From positions 2,346,001-2,410,000 of the forward strand of contig NZ_CP036275.1 in the NCBI RefSeq assembly GCF_007747795.1: 64,000 bases of DNA, given 5' to 3'. Within the stretch, counting starts at the first letter, position 1. Every line of letters begins with the position of its first letter. Shown here piece by piece: positions 18,648 through 27,165 of the stretch. The notes under the pieces are model-generated. The model did not search any database, was not told the DNA's origin, and saw only the letters and a program-made list of their open reading frames with translations. The position numbers and the translations under genes were made by a program. Source of the DNA: Maioricimonas rarisocia (lineage in GTDB: Bacteria; Planctomycetota; Planctomycetia; Planctomycetales; Planctomycetaceae).

Positions 18648-20501
18648 GTGGTGATGCTCTCATGGCGCCAACGCGCCTGTGCCCGGTGTGGACCTGTGAA
18701 TCCGATCGAGTCGAGTCCGACTTCCGAAAGTCACCGTCGTACCCTCTGGGCGATCACGGCGGGCCAGCGCTCGCGGTACGTCGCAGCGATGCTGGCAATG
18801 GCCGTCGGAACCATCTTTCTTCTGCTGGTCCCGTACGTCCTCAAGGTCACGCTGGACGCGATCGCCGAGCAGCGTGCCGGCCTTCGGGATGTGCTGATTC
18901 CCGCTGCCCTGGCCATCGTTGGCTGCCATGCCGTGCACGGCCTGTTCACGTATCTCCGCGGCCGATGGGCGGCCCAGGCAAGCGAAGGGATCGTGCGCCG
19001 GTTACGGCACGAACTGTTCGCCCACCTCGAACGCATTCCCTGCAGCTATCACGACACCGCCGATACCGGCGATCTCGTACAGCGCTGCTCGTCGGATGTC
19101 GAAACGCTCCGCGTCTTTCTGTCGGCCCAGGTCGTCGAAATCGCCCGCGTGACGCTGTTTCTGGTCGTCGCCATTCCGATCATGCTGTGGCAGAACCTCT
19201 GGATGAGTGCCGTCTCACTGGCGCTGTTCCCCGTGCTTGTGACGTTCGCGCTCGTCTTCTTTCGCAAGGTCCGCGGTCTCTTCGAGCAGGTCGACGAGGC
19301 CGAGGCCCGGATGACCACCACCCTGCAGGAAAACCTGACCGGCATCCGCGTCGTCCGTGCATTTGCTCAGCAGGATCACGAGATCGAGAAGTTCGCCGGC
19401 CGCAACGACGACTTCCGCGATCTCGAGTACCGGCTGTTCATCGCCCTGGCCAATTACTGGACCTTCTCGGATCTGTTCGTCTTCGCCCAGATCGGCATGG
19501 TGCTGATCGGCGGGGCGTACTTCGTGCAGCAGGGAACCATTACCCTCGGCACCTGGATGCTCTTTTTCTGGCTGCTGCGGACCATCATCTGGCCGGTTCG
19601 ACACTTTGGTCGCGTTCTGGCCGATGCTGGCAAGGCGACCGTGGCGATCGGCCGCATCCGCGAGATCCTTGCTGTCGCTCCCGAAAGCGAGGAACCGCGG
19701 CCGGAAGAACCGATCGCTGGCGACATCGAGATCCGTAATCTCACGTTTTCGTACGGTCGCAGTCAGCCGGCACTCGACGATCTGACGCTGACGATTCGCG
19801 AAGGCGAAACCGTCGCCCTGCTCGGCCCCCCGGGGGCAGGCAAGTCGACGCTCGTTAACCTGCTCGTGAGACTGTACGACTACGGCGAAACCAGCTCGAT
19901 TCGCATCGGAGGTCGCGAACTGCGGACGATCAACCGCAGCGCCGTCCGCGAAGCCTTCGGAATGGTTCTCCAGGATCCGTTTCTGTACTCCAGGACCGTG
20001 CGGGAAAACGTCATCCTCGGCCACGGTTCCGCCGCCGACCACGAAGTCGAAGAGTCTGCCCGGGCGGCCGACATTCACGACAACATCGTCGAGTTCGAGC
20101 AGGGCTACGACACGATGGTCGGTGAACGGGGCGTGACGCTCTCGGGCGGGCAGCGGCAGCGACTGGCCATCGCCCGCGCACTGCTCAAGGATCCGCAGTT
20201 TCTGGTGCTCGACGACTCACTCAGCGCCGTCGATACGAAGACAGAGGCCCGCATCTTCGAGGCTCTGGCCCGCAGACGTGGCCGGCACACGACAATCCTC
20301 ATCGCGCACCGCCTCTCGTCGACCCGATTGGCCGACCGCATTTTCGTGATCGATCACGGCCGCCTTGTTCAGGAAGGAACCCATGACGAACTGATCGCCA
20401 GCGAAGGGCCGTACGCCCGCCTGTGGGCGATCCAGGGGCGCCTCGACGAAGAGATTCAGCACGACCTGACCCGGTCGACCGGGAGTGGATCGCCGTCATG
20501 A
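18648..20501 (+). CDS. ABC exporter half-transporter, subunit with degenerate ATPase site
   Basis: The product has 617 residues from a GTG at 18648; an ATG at 18654 or a GTG at 18696 are alternatives. There are six membrane helices over about residues 45-320, then a nucleotide-binding domain. Walker A is LLGPPGAGKST and the signature is the canonical LSGGQRQRL. Walker B is FLVLDDSLSAVD, with Asp in place of the catalytic Glu; the H-loop His is present (IAHRLS). The stop overlaps the next start (ATGA). Asp for Glu here and a full Glu site in the partner is the pattern of heterodimeric exporters of the TM287/288 and BmrCD type. It probably exports a lipid, peptide or drug-like compound; the substrate is unknown. 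Confidence 0.9.
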   Translation: MVMLSWRQRACARCGPVNPIESSPTSESHRRTLWAITAGQRSRYVAAMLAMAVGTIFLLLVPYVLKVTLDAIAEQRAGLRDVLIPAALAIVGCHAVHGLFTYLRGRWAAQASEGIVRRLRHELFAHLERIPCSYHDTADTGDLVQRCSSDVETLRVFLSAQVVEIARVTLFLVVAIPIMLWQNLWMSAVSLALFPVLVTFALVFFRKVRGLFEQVDEAEARMTTTLQENLTGIRVVRAFAQQDHEIEKFAGRNDDFRDLEYRLFIALANYWTFSDLFVFAQIGMVLIGGAYFVQQGTITLGTWMLFFWLLRTIIWPVRHFGRVLADAGKATVAIGRIREILAVAPESEEPRPEEPIAGDIEIRNLTFSYGRSQPALDDLTLTIREGETVALLGPPGAGKSTLVNLLVRLYDYGETSSIRIGGRELRTINRSAVREAFGMVLQDPFLYSRTVRENVILGHGSAADHEVEESARAADIHDNIVEFEQGYDTMVGERGVTLSGGQRQRLAIARALLKDPQFLVLDDSLSAVDTKTEARIFEALARRRGRHTTILIAHRLSSTRLADRIFVIDHGRLVQEGTHDELIASEGPYARLWAIQGRLDEEIQHDLTRSTGSGSPS

Positions 20502-22342
20502 ATGAATGGATCGACGACGATGACAATGAAGCGAAGGTCGATCTGCGGCTGTGGCGGAAGTTGCTGCAGTACACGCTGAGCTACCGCCGCACGGCCGTCA
20601 CGTTCACGCTCGTCGCGCTCGCACTCGCGATGACCGACCTCAGCTTCCCGCTGATTACCGGAATGGTTGTCGCCGACATCGAACAGCATGGCACGGATGT
20701 CAACCTGGTTCCTTACGCGTGGGCCTTCGCCGGACTCTCCGTGACGATCTGCGCCAGTATCTGGGGCTTTATCTCTTGCGCCGGCAAGATCCGCACGCAT
20801 GTCAGTCACGATATCCGCCGCGACGCCTTCCAGCAGTTGCAGCAACTCTCCTTCAGCTTCTACGACCGACGCCCGGTCGGCTGGCTGATGGCACGCCTCA
20901 CCTCCGACTGCCAGCGACTGGCCAACATCCTCGCCTGGGGCGTGATGGACTTCATCTGGGGCGTGCTGCTGATGACCGGCATCACGATCGTGATGCTCGT
21001 CTACAACTGGCAGCTCGCCCTGGCCGTCCTCGGCATCGTCCCGGTCCTGTTTCTCGTCAGTGTCTATTTCCGCAAGCGGATCCTGCGTGCATCGCGACTG
21101 GTCCGCAGTGCCAATTCGCGGATCACCGCTTCGTACAACGAGAGCATCGCCGGTGTGCGCACCTCGAAGGTGTTCGTCCGCGAGAAAGAGAACCTGCAGG
21201 ACTTCGACCGGCTGGCGGAGGAAATGCAGCGTCATTCGATTCGCAACGCGGTCCTCTCTGCCGTGTACCTGCCGCTCGTGCTCACGCTGGCCAGTGTGTC
21301 GATCGCCCTGTCACTCGCGTGGGGCGGCTACCAGGTGCAGATCTACGGCCTCGCCGTCGGTGAGGTCGTGATGTTCATGTACTTCGCACAGCTGTTCTTT
21401 CAGCCGGTTCAGGACATGTCTGCCTGGTTTGCCGAGCTGCAGATGGCCCAGGCCTCCGCCGAACGGGTTCTCAGCCTCGTCGAAGCGGTTCCCGAAATTC
21501 GAGATACGCCCGACGTCCTCCGCCGACTCGAAGAGACCGGCAGCGACGGCTACCCCGATCGCCTTGAGCACATCAGTTTCGAAGACGTCGGATTCCGTTA
21601 CGGCAGCGGCCCCCAGATCCTCGAAGGCTTCAACCTGTCGGTCGAACCGGGACAGACCGTTGCCCTGGTCGGCGCCACCGGCGGCGGAAAGTCGACGCTC
21701 GTCAATCTGCTCTGCCGATTTTACGAACCAACCTCCGGCCGCATCCTCATCGACGGGATCGACTACCGTGACCGCAGTCTCAGATGGTTGCAGTCCAGCC
21801 TCGGCATCGTGCTGCAGCAGCCGCACCTCTTCAGCGGCACCATCGGAGACAACATTCGCTACGGCAAGCTGGATGCCTCACAGGAAGAGGTTGAAGACGC
21901 CGCCCGACTGGCCGGTGCTCACGAGTTCATCACCGACCTCGACGACGGCTACGACACCGAAGTGGGTGAGGACGGCAATCAGCTCAGCCTCGGTCAGAAG
22001 CAGCTCGTTTCCTTTGCCCGAGCCGTCCTCAAGCGTCCACGGCTGTTGGTAATGGATGAAGCGACTTCATCCATCGACACCGAAACCGAACGCCAGATTC
22101 AGCAGGGCCTCGCCCGCGTCCTCTCGGGGAGGACCAGCTTCGTCATTGCTCACCGACTCTCGACGATCCGTGCCGCCGATCTCATCCTTGTCATTGATCA
22201 CGGACGCATCGTCGAGCAGGGAACCCACCAGGAACTGCTCGCTCGACGCGGCCGATATCACGATCTCTATACCGAACAGTCGATGCGCGACGTCGTGCGG
22301 ACGGACGACCTGATCGGCGGCAACGGCGAATCGGTTGCCTGA
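20498..22342 (+). CDS. ABC exporter half-transporter, catalytic subunit
   Basis: The product has 614 residues. The start overlaps the stop of the preceding half-transporter (ATGA). The six-helix membrane domain at about residues 30-330 is followed by a nucleotide-binding domain with Walker A LVGATGGGKST, Walker B LLVMDEATSSID with the catalytic Glu, and H-loop IAHRLS. The signature is LSLGQKQL, which departs from LSGGQ. The consensus ATP site would therefore be built from this Walker A/B and the partner's LSGGQ, and the degenerate site from the reverse pair. This supports an obligate heterodimer. Confidence 0.9.
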   Translation: MNEWIDDDDNEAKVDLRLWRKLLQYTLSYRRTAVTFTLVALALAMTDLSFPLITGMVVADIEQHGTDVNLVPYAWAFAGLSVTICASIWGFISCAGKIRTHVSHDIRRDAFQQLQQLSFSFYDRRPVGWLMARLTSDCQRLANILAWGVMDFIWGVLLMTGITIVMLVYNWQLALAVLGIVPVLFLVSVYFRKRILRASRLVRSANSRITASYNESIAGVRTSKVFVREKENLQDFDRLAEEMQRHSIRNAVLSAVYLPLVLTLASVSIALSLAWGGYQVQIYGLAVGEVVMFMYFAQLFFQPVQDMSAWFAELQMAQASAERVLSLVEAVPEIRDTPDVLRRLEETGSDGYPDRLEHISFEDVGFRYGSGPQILEGFNLSVEPGQTVALVGATGGGKSTLVNLLCRFYEPTSGRILIDGIDYRDRSLRWLQSSLGIVLQQPHLFSGTIGDNIRYGKLDASQEEVEDAARLAGAHEFITDLDDGYDTEVGEDGNQLSLGQKQLVSFARAVLKRPRLLVMDEATSSIDTETERQIQQGLARVLSGRTSFVIAHRLSTIRAADLILVIDHGRIVEQGTHQELLARRGRYHDLYTEQSMRDVVRTDDLIGGNGESVA

Positions 22343-22369
22343 CGGTCGCTTTACCTGCCTGAACGGCCG

Positions 22370-23959
22370 CTAGCGTGACTCGGCCCGTGTCGCTGCCAGC
22401 ACAGGCGGCGGTCCTGCCGGTTGACCGCTTGATGTCTCCAGCGGGTACTTCGGCTGCCACGACGGATGCTGCTGCGTCAGCCAGGCATGAATCTTCTTCG
22501 ACAGCGTTGCGGCGATCGTGCGTTCCGTATCGATCAGGTTCTGCTGTTCCCCCTGGTCGTCGCTCAGGCAGTACAGTTCCCACGCATCCGTTTCGTAGTC
22601 GTAAGTCTGCTTGTACCGCTTGCCCTCGATGTCATCGATAACGACCACACAGGGCCGGGCCCGCTTGTCGAGGTATCCGGGAAACAGATAGAAGACCGGA
22701 CCCCGCTTCTCGGCAGATTCCGGCTGCTTCAGTGCACTCGCAAACGACTCCCCGTCAAGCGGATGCTTCTCCTCCGTCGGCGTCCATTCGCCCCCTGCCA
22801 GCTCCAGGCAGGTCGGATAGTAATCGACCGAGTGCACCTTCCGATCGGTCACCGTGCCGGGAGGAACGACGCCCGGCCAGCAGGCAATCAGCGGCACGCG
22901 AATGCCTCCCTCGGTGAACATGCCCTTCACGCCCTTCAGCGGTGCATTGCTGTCGTGCGTCCCTCCATTGTCGGAGGTGAACAGAATCAGCGTACTGCCG
23001 GTGATGCTGTCCGAACTGTCGCCGTCTCCGTTCGGATCGTCCAGCACGGACCGCAGCCGCCCCACATTCTCATCGACGCCCGCGATGAAGCCGGCATACT
23101 CGGTCAGCTTCTTTGACGAGGCATTGGCCGCCTCTTTCAGGTCGGGGCGCGCCCGCACGGGACCGTGGACGGCGTACGTGTGAAACTGAAGATAGAACGG
23201 CTTTTCGCCCGACGCCAGCGTGCGAATCGTCTCCTCCATCGCATCCCCCACCGCATCGCTGACGTGTTTGGATGTACCGATCAGCGACTCCGGTAGTCCG
23301 CGCCGCCGCACGTAGTCGGCATCGTATGGGGCGGCAAATCTGTCGAAGTGTCCCAGCCCGAGATTGCGAAACTGCCACGTACCGTCCTTCTCCGAAGCGA
23401 AGCAGACCGGCTGATGCCCCTGGCTGTGACCGCCAATGTTGATGTCGAAGCCCGCGTTCTCCGGCATCGTCTGCTGGCCCCTGTGTCCACCGACGTGGTA
23501 CTTGCCGATGTGCGCCGTCGCGTAACCGTTGCGCTGCATCGCCTCGGCTAGAGTAATCGCCTCGGGAGCGACGTCCTCAGACTGCTCAGGACCCCGAAAG
23601 TGGGCTTCCCCTTTCCTGATGCCGCCTCGACCGAACCGGTTCAGATTGCCGACGACATAAACGTCGTTCGAGGGACGTGCCGGATACTGCCCCGACAGCA
23701 TCGCCGCCCGCGTCGGGGCACAGTTCGGCTGCGCGTACGCATGCGTGAAACTGAGCCCGTCGTTTGCCAGCTTCGCAATGTGCGGCGTCCGGCAGTATTC
23801 GGGATACGTCCCCATCGTTGGCTGCGAGGCCGAGATGTGATTCCAGCCCAGATCGTCCACCATCAGAATGACGATGTTCGGCTGACGCGACTCCGCGGCG
23901 ACAGCGGTCCCGCCGATAGCGACCAGCAGCAGGCCCAGGAAAGCAATGCGACGTGTCAT
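22370..23959 (-). CDS. Secreted sulfatase (formylglycine type)
   Basis: The product has 529 residues. The ATG at 23959 gives a Sec signal peptide (RRIAFLGLLLVAIGGTAVAAES). The metal-site Asp pair is in MVDDLGWN (35-36), and the maturation motif is C80-A-P-T-R84, where Cys is converted to formylglycine. GEKPFYLQFHTYAVHGP, FTSDNGGTHD and the C-terminal subdomain follow as in family S1 arylsulfatases. It lies 102 bases downstream of a second sulfatase on the same strand and is probably co-transcribed with it. It likely removes sulfate from marine or algal polysaccharides; the exact substrate cannot be read from the sequence. Confidence 0.93.
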   Translation of the reverse strand: MTRRIAFLGLLLVAIGGTAVAAESRQPNIVILMVDDLGWNHISASQPTMGTYPEYCRTPHIAKLANDGLSFTHAYAQPNCAPTRAAMLSGQYPARPSNDVYVVGNLNRFGRGGIRKGEAHFRGPEQSEDVAPEAITLAEAMQRNGYATAHIGKYHVGGHRGQQTMPENAGFDINIGGHSQGHQPVCFASEKDGTWQFRNLGLGHFDRFAAPYDADYVRRRGLPESLIGTSKHVSDAVGDAMEETIRTLASGEKPFYLQFHTYAVHGPVRARPDLKEAANASSKKLTEYAGFIAGVDENVGRLRSVLDDPNGDGDSSDSITGSTLILFTSDNGGTHDSNAPLKGVKGMFTEGGIRVPLIACWPGVVPPGTVTDRKVHSVDYYPTCLELAGGEWTPTEEKHPLDGESFASALKQPESAEKRGPVFYLFPGYLDKRARPCVVVIDDIEGKRYKQTYDYETDAWELYCLSDDQGEQQNLIDTERTIAATLSKKIHAWLTQQHPSWQPKYPLETSSGQPAGPPPVLAATRAESR

Positions 23960-24061
23960 GGGGATTCCCTCTCGGTCGGGGGGGAAATCAGGACGATCAG
24001 GCATTCACGCGTCACGCGAGTGCCCCGCCGGCGGAACAGAACCGGTCTCACGAGTCGGCGG

Positions 24062-25603
24062 TCAGTTCGCGGCTGGCATCTCAGGAACCAGCCGCGAAGT
24101 CTTGTCATCCGCGAGCGGATACTGGGCCCCCGCCTCCTCGAGCGAGGCCGTCATCAAAGTCATCATTTCACGAAGCTTGTTCGGACGCTCCTCGGCCAGG
24201 TTGTGCGACTCGTCACGGTCCTGTGACAGGTCGAACAGTTCATAGCGTCCCCACGCCGCACCCTTCGCCGGACGGTAGTGGTAGATCAGCTTCCAGTTTC
24301 CGTTGCGAAAGACAGTGAAATACGAGCTGCGGTGGGCGTGAGGAAAGTGCATCAGGAACTCGCGGTTCTCCGGACCATTCGCGTTGCCTGTCAGGATCGG
24401 AGTGAGATCGATGCCATCGATGGTGACGTCCGCGTGATCGGGCGACACGTCCGTTCCCGTCAGCGCGAGAATCGTCGGAAACAGGTCGTAGACGATGCCG
24501 ACGTCACTGACGATCGTACCGCCGGAGATTGGCGTCCGCTTCTGCAGGGGATGGTCCCCGTTCGGAGCAGCCCAGGCTGCAATAAACGGAACCCGCATTC
24601 CTCCCTCGTAATGCGTTCCCTTCTTGCCGCGCAGCGGTGCAGCACAGGCGATCTCGTGGAGCGGTCCCAGCGGTGCATCGGTGCCGTTGTCACCCACGAA
24701 AAACACCAGCGTCTCTTCTGCAACGCCCAGTGCGTCAAGGTGATCGAGCATGTCTCCCAGAGACTTGTCCATCCCTTCGATCATCGAGGCGAAGGCAGCA
24801 ACACGATCCGGCTCCCCCGAGTAGTGCCCGGCAAATCGGGGGTCCGGCTGAAAGGGAGCATGGACCGCATAGTGGGCCATGTAAGCGAAGAACGGCTGGT
24901 CCGCGTCGACGGCCTCCCCGATCGACCTGTTGATTTCACGGGTCAGCGCTTCGGTCAGGTAGATCTCTTCGCCGTGATACTTCTCGAGCCCGGGCACGGC
25001 CCGTCTCTCACGGCCTTTCTTTTTGAGTCCGAAATCCTCGGTCCCGTAGTAGCTTCCCGGCGAACCGCTGGCGCAACCGGCGATGTTGACGTCGAACCCG
25101 AAGTTGGCGGGGTCTTCCCCGTACGTCTCGTTCGGCCCGAAATGCCCTTTGCCGCAGTGAATCGTGCGGTACCCCACTTCCTGCAGCAGTTCCGGCAGCG
25201 TCAGATGTCCGGGCGTCACCCCTCTCCACTGCCAGTCCTGCGCACCGTACGGGCCGGCGTTGTTCGATTCCGGTCTGATCCAGTTCGTCGTCCGGTGCCG
25301 GGCCGACGTCTGCCCGGTCATGATCGAGACCCGCGTCGGCGAGCAGACGCTCATCGCGTAGAAGTTGCTGAACCGGATGCCCTGCCCGGCGAGACGCTCC
25401 ATGTTCGGGGTGCGGTAGAACTCATTCAGCGGATGGGATTTCGGCTTGCCGTCGGCGTCGGTCAGAAACGGAACCGACGTATCCATCAGCCCCATGTCAT
25501 CGACAAGAAACACGACGATGCTCGGCCGGTCCTGAGCGGCCCTCGCGGCCGGGCCGCTGACGAGCAGACAGCAGATCACAGGCAGAGCAATGACTTGTCT
25601 CAT
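24062..25603 (-). CDS. Secreted sulfatase (formylglycine type)
   Basis: The product has 513 residues from the ATG at 25603, where a Sec signal peptide begins (RQVIALPVICCLLVSGPAARAAQ). Family S1 features: FLVDDMGLMDTSV with the metal Asp pair, modification motif C87-S-P-T-R91, HCGKGHFGP, YMAHYAVHAPF and VFFVGDNGTDAP. It is the promoter-proximal gene of a two-sulfatase unit and is divergent from the CBS-GGDEF gene. The two sulfatases are not close copies, so they probably act on different linkages. Confidence 0.93.
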   Translation of the reverse strand: MRQVIALPVICCLLVSGPAARAAQDRPSIVVFLVDDMGLMDTSVPFLTDADGKPKSHPLNEFYRTPNMERLAGQGIRFSNFYAMSVCSPTRVSIMTGQTSARHRTTNWIRPESNNAGPYGAQDWQWRGVTPGHLTLPELLQEVGYRTIHCGKGHFGPNETYGEDPANFGFDVNIAGCASGSPGSYYGTEDFGLKKKGRERRAVPGLEKYHGEEIYLTEALTREINRSIGEAVDADQPFFAYMAHYAVHAPFQPDPRFAGHYSGEPDRVAAFASMIEGMDKSLGDMLDHLDALGVAEETLVFFVGDNGTDAPLGPLHEIACAAPLRGKKGTHYEGGMRVPFIAAWAAPNGDHPLQKRTPISGGTIVSDVGIVYDLFPTILALTGTDVSPDHADVTIDGIDLTPILTGNANGPENREFLMHFPHAHRSSYFTVFRNGNWKLIYHYRPAKGAAWGRYELFDLSQDRDESHNLAEERPNKLREMMTLMTASLEEAGAQYPLADDKTSRLVPEMPAAN

Positions 25604-26137
25604 GGTGGGCTGGCTCCGGTTTACGGGACGAGACGACACAGCGGCACGATGGCATGCAGGAGACCGAACGGCAGACTGATCAGGGCCGGATGGAGAGTGG
25701 CGTCGAGACCTGAGCATCATCCATCCCGTGCACTGCGTCAATCGAAAAGGGACCACTGCCCGACTCGTCCGCCGGCCTTGAGGTCTTCGATGTGCGTCCG
25801 TTTCGGCCGAACGACTGCAGCGTTCCGCTACGACATCGGCACAACAGATGCTTGATGCGAGAACCGCGTGAGTCCTCGGGAGAGACGGGCGTCCGCGACC
25901 TTCGGGAGACGCGGAATCGCTTCGGCGGGCCGGTTATAGCGGGAAGAACCCGGAACACCGCTCACGATCGCCGCAATGCTGGTACAGGCGGTGCAACCGG
26001 ACTGGAATAATTTGCTCGAATCACAATGGGGGAGAATCGGTGAGCTATGTTTCTCTTGGCGTTGGCGATGCCACAGAAACTCGCCGCGGACAACGTGCGC
26101 ACCAGGCGGGCGGGGCGCGACAGTGCAGAGGCAGAGA
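25604..26137. other. Divergent intergenic region, 534 bases
   Basis: This separates the sulfatase pair from the signalling cluster. No supportable gene is present; the frame of the cyclase gene stays open upstream to 25976, but nothing before 26138 resembles a domain. No clear operator was seen. Confidence 0.45.
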
Positions 26138-27136
26138 ATGGCTTCCGAGCAGCAGACAAGGAATCTTCCTGGTCGACTCTCGCTGTCGACGGGATCTGCC
26201 GCACCGTGTCCGCCAACGGTGCATCAGGATACGTGTCTGAAAGCGATTCGGCCGGAGATTGGAACCCACCCCTATATCCTGGCCACCGACGATCGGGGAC
26301 GTGTTGTCGGAATCGTGCCCAGCTATCGGATTCTGGAGCGGCTCGACGCGGACAACGACCGGGAACGGACACGCTGGGAGGGGATGCCACTGCAGGCGCT
26401 GATCAGCACCAAGCTGCGTGGCGGCGGCCAGCATGCCGGGTCGGCACTTGATTCCCAGCTGGATTGCGTGGTGATTGCCGAGGGAGAAACGGTCGTCGGG
26501 ATCTCGACCGACGAAGACGTGTTTCTCAGCTGGCGTCGACTCGAGTCGATGCTGTCGGCCGCGGTCTCCGATCCGCTGACCGGCCTGATGAACCGGCTCG
26601 CCTACGATCGTCGACTCAGTGAGGAATGGGCACGCTCGCGACGGACGGGAACGTCGGTCGGCGTCGTGCTCATCGATCTCGACAAATTCAAACCGATCAA
26701 CGACAGCTTCGGCCATCATGCCGGAGATGATGTGCTCAGGGGACTGGCCGCCGTGCTGGAGACAGGCCTGCGCTCCTACGACGTGGTAGCCCGCTATGGC
26801 GGCGACGAGTTCGTGGCTCTCTGCCTCGACTGCCGCGCGGGCGAAATTGATGTACCGATTCGCCGGATCCAGCAGGGGCTGGCCCGGCAGCGGTTCGAAT
26901 TCGGCGGCACGCGAGTGTCGGTCTCTGTTTCAGTCGGCGCAGCGGTTCGTCACGACGGATTCGAGGACAACGATCCCCGTGAACTGTTTGCCGCTGCCGA
27001 CGACTGCTTGTACCGGGCCAAACGTTCTTCTGCAGATGCTTACGTCATTGAATTCGGAGCGGACTCCGATGCAACGGTCAGGTACGTGGATACAGGTTTT
27101 GAAGACTCACAAATCGGTGCGGCTTTCGTTCGCTGA
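26138..27136 (+). CDS. Diguanylate cyclase with CBS-like sensor and intact GGDEF and I-site
   Basis: The product has 332 residues; the ATG at 26138 follows a short purine stretch, and the frame upstream is open but not domain-like. Residues 30-130 look like a CBS pair (PYILATDDRGRVVGIVPSYRIL and CVVIAEGETVVGISTDEDVF), a fold that often binds adenine nucleotides. Residues 143-300 form a GGDEF domain with DPLTGLMNR, LIDLDKFKPIND, the active GGDEF at 221-225 and an inhibitory RxxD site (RSYD, 212-215) exactly five residues before it. It should make c-di-GMP and be product-inhibited. It lies 29 bases before the FHA-EAL gene and so pairs a cyclase with a putative phosphodiesterase or c-di-GMP receptor. 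Confidence 0.88.
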   Translation: MASEQQTRNLPGRLSLSTGSAAPCPPTVHQDTCLKAIRPEIGTHPYILATDDRGRVVGIVPSYRILERLDADNDRERTRWEGMPLQALISTKLRGGGQHAGSALDSQLDCVVIAEGETVVGISTDEDVFLSWRRLESMLSAAVSDPLTGLMNRLAYDRRLSEEWARSRRTGTSVGVVLIDLDKFKPINDSFGHHAGDDVLRGLAAVLETGLRSYDVVARYGGDEFVALCLDCRAGEIDVPIRRIQQGLARQRFEFGGTRVSVSVSVGAAVRHDGFEDNDPRELFAAADDCLYRAKRSSADAYVIEFGADSDATVRYVDTGFEDSQIGAAFVR

Positions 27137-27165
27137 ACAACGCCCATTCATCCAGGCAGGGTGTC

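Noticed and set aside
16841-19738. 965-codon plus-strand open frame
   Set aside because: It runs antisense through the DUF1080 gene and then out of frame through the ABC exporter. The translation is Arg/Pro-rich with no domain; both overlapped genes have strong motifs.
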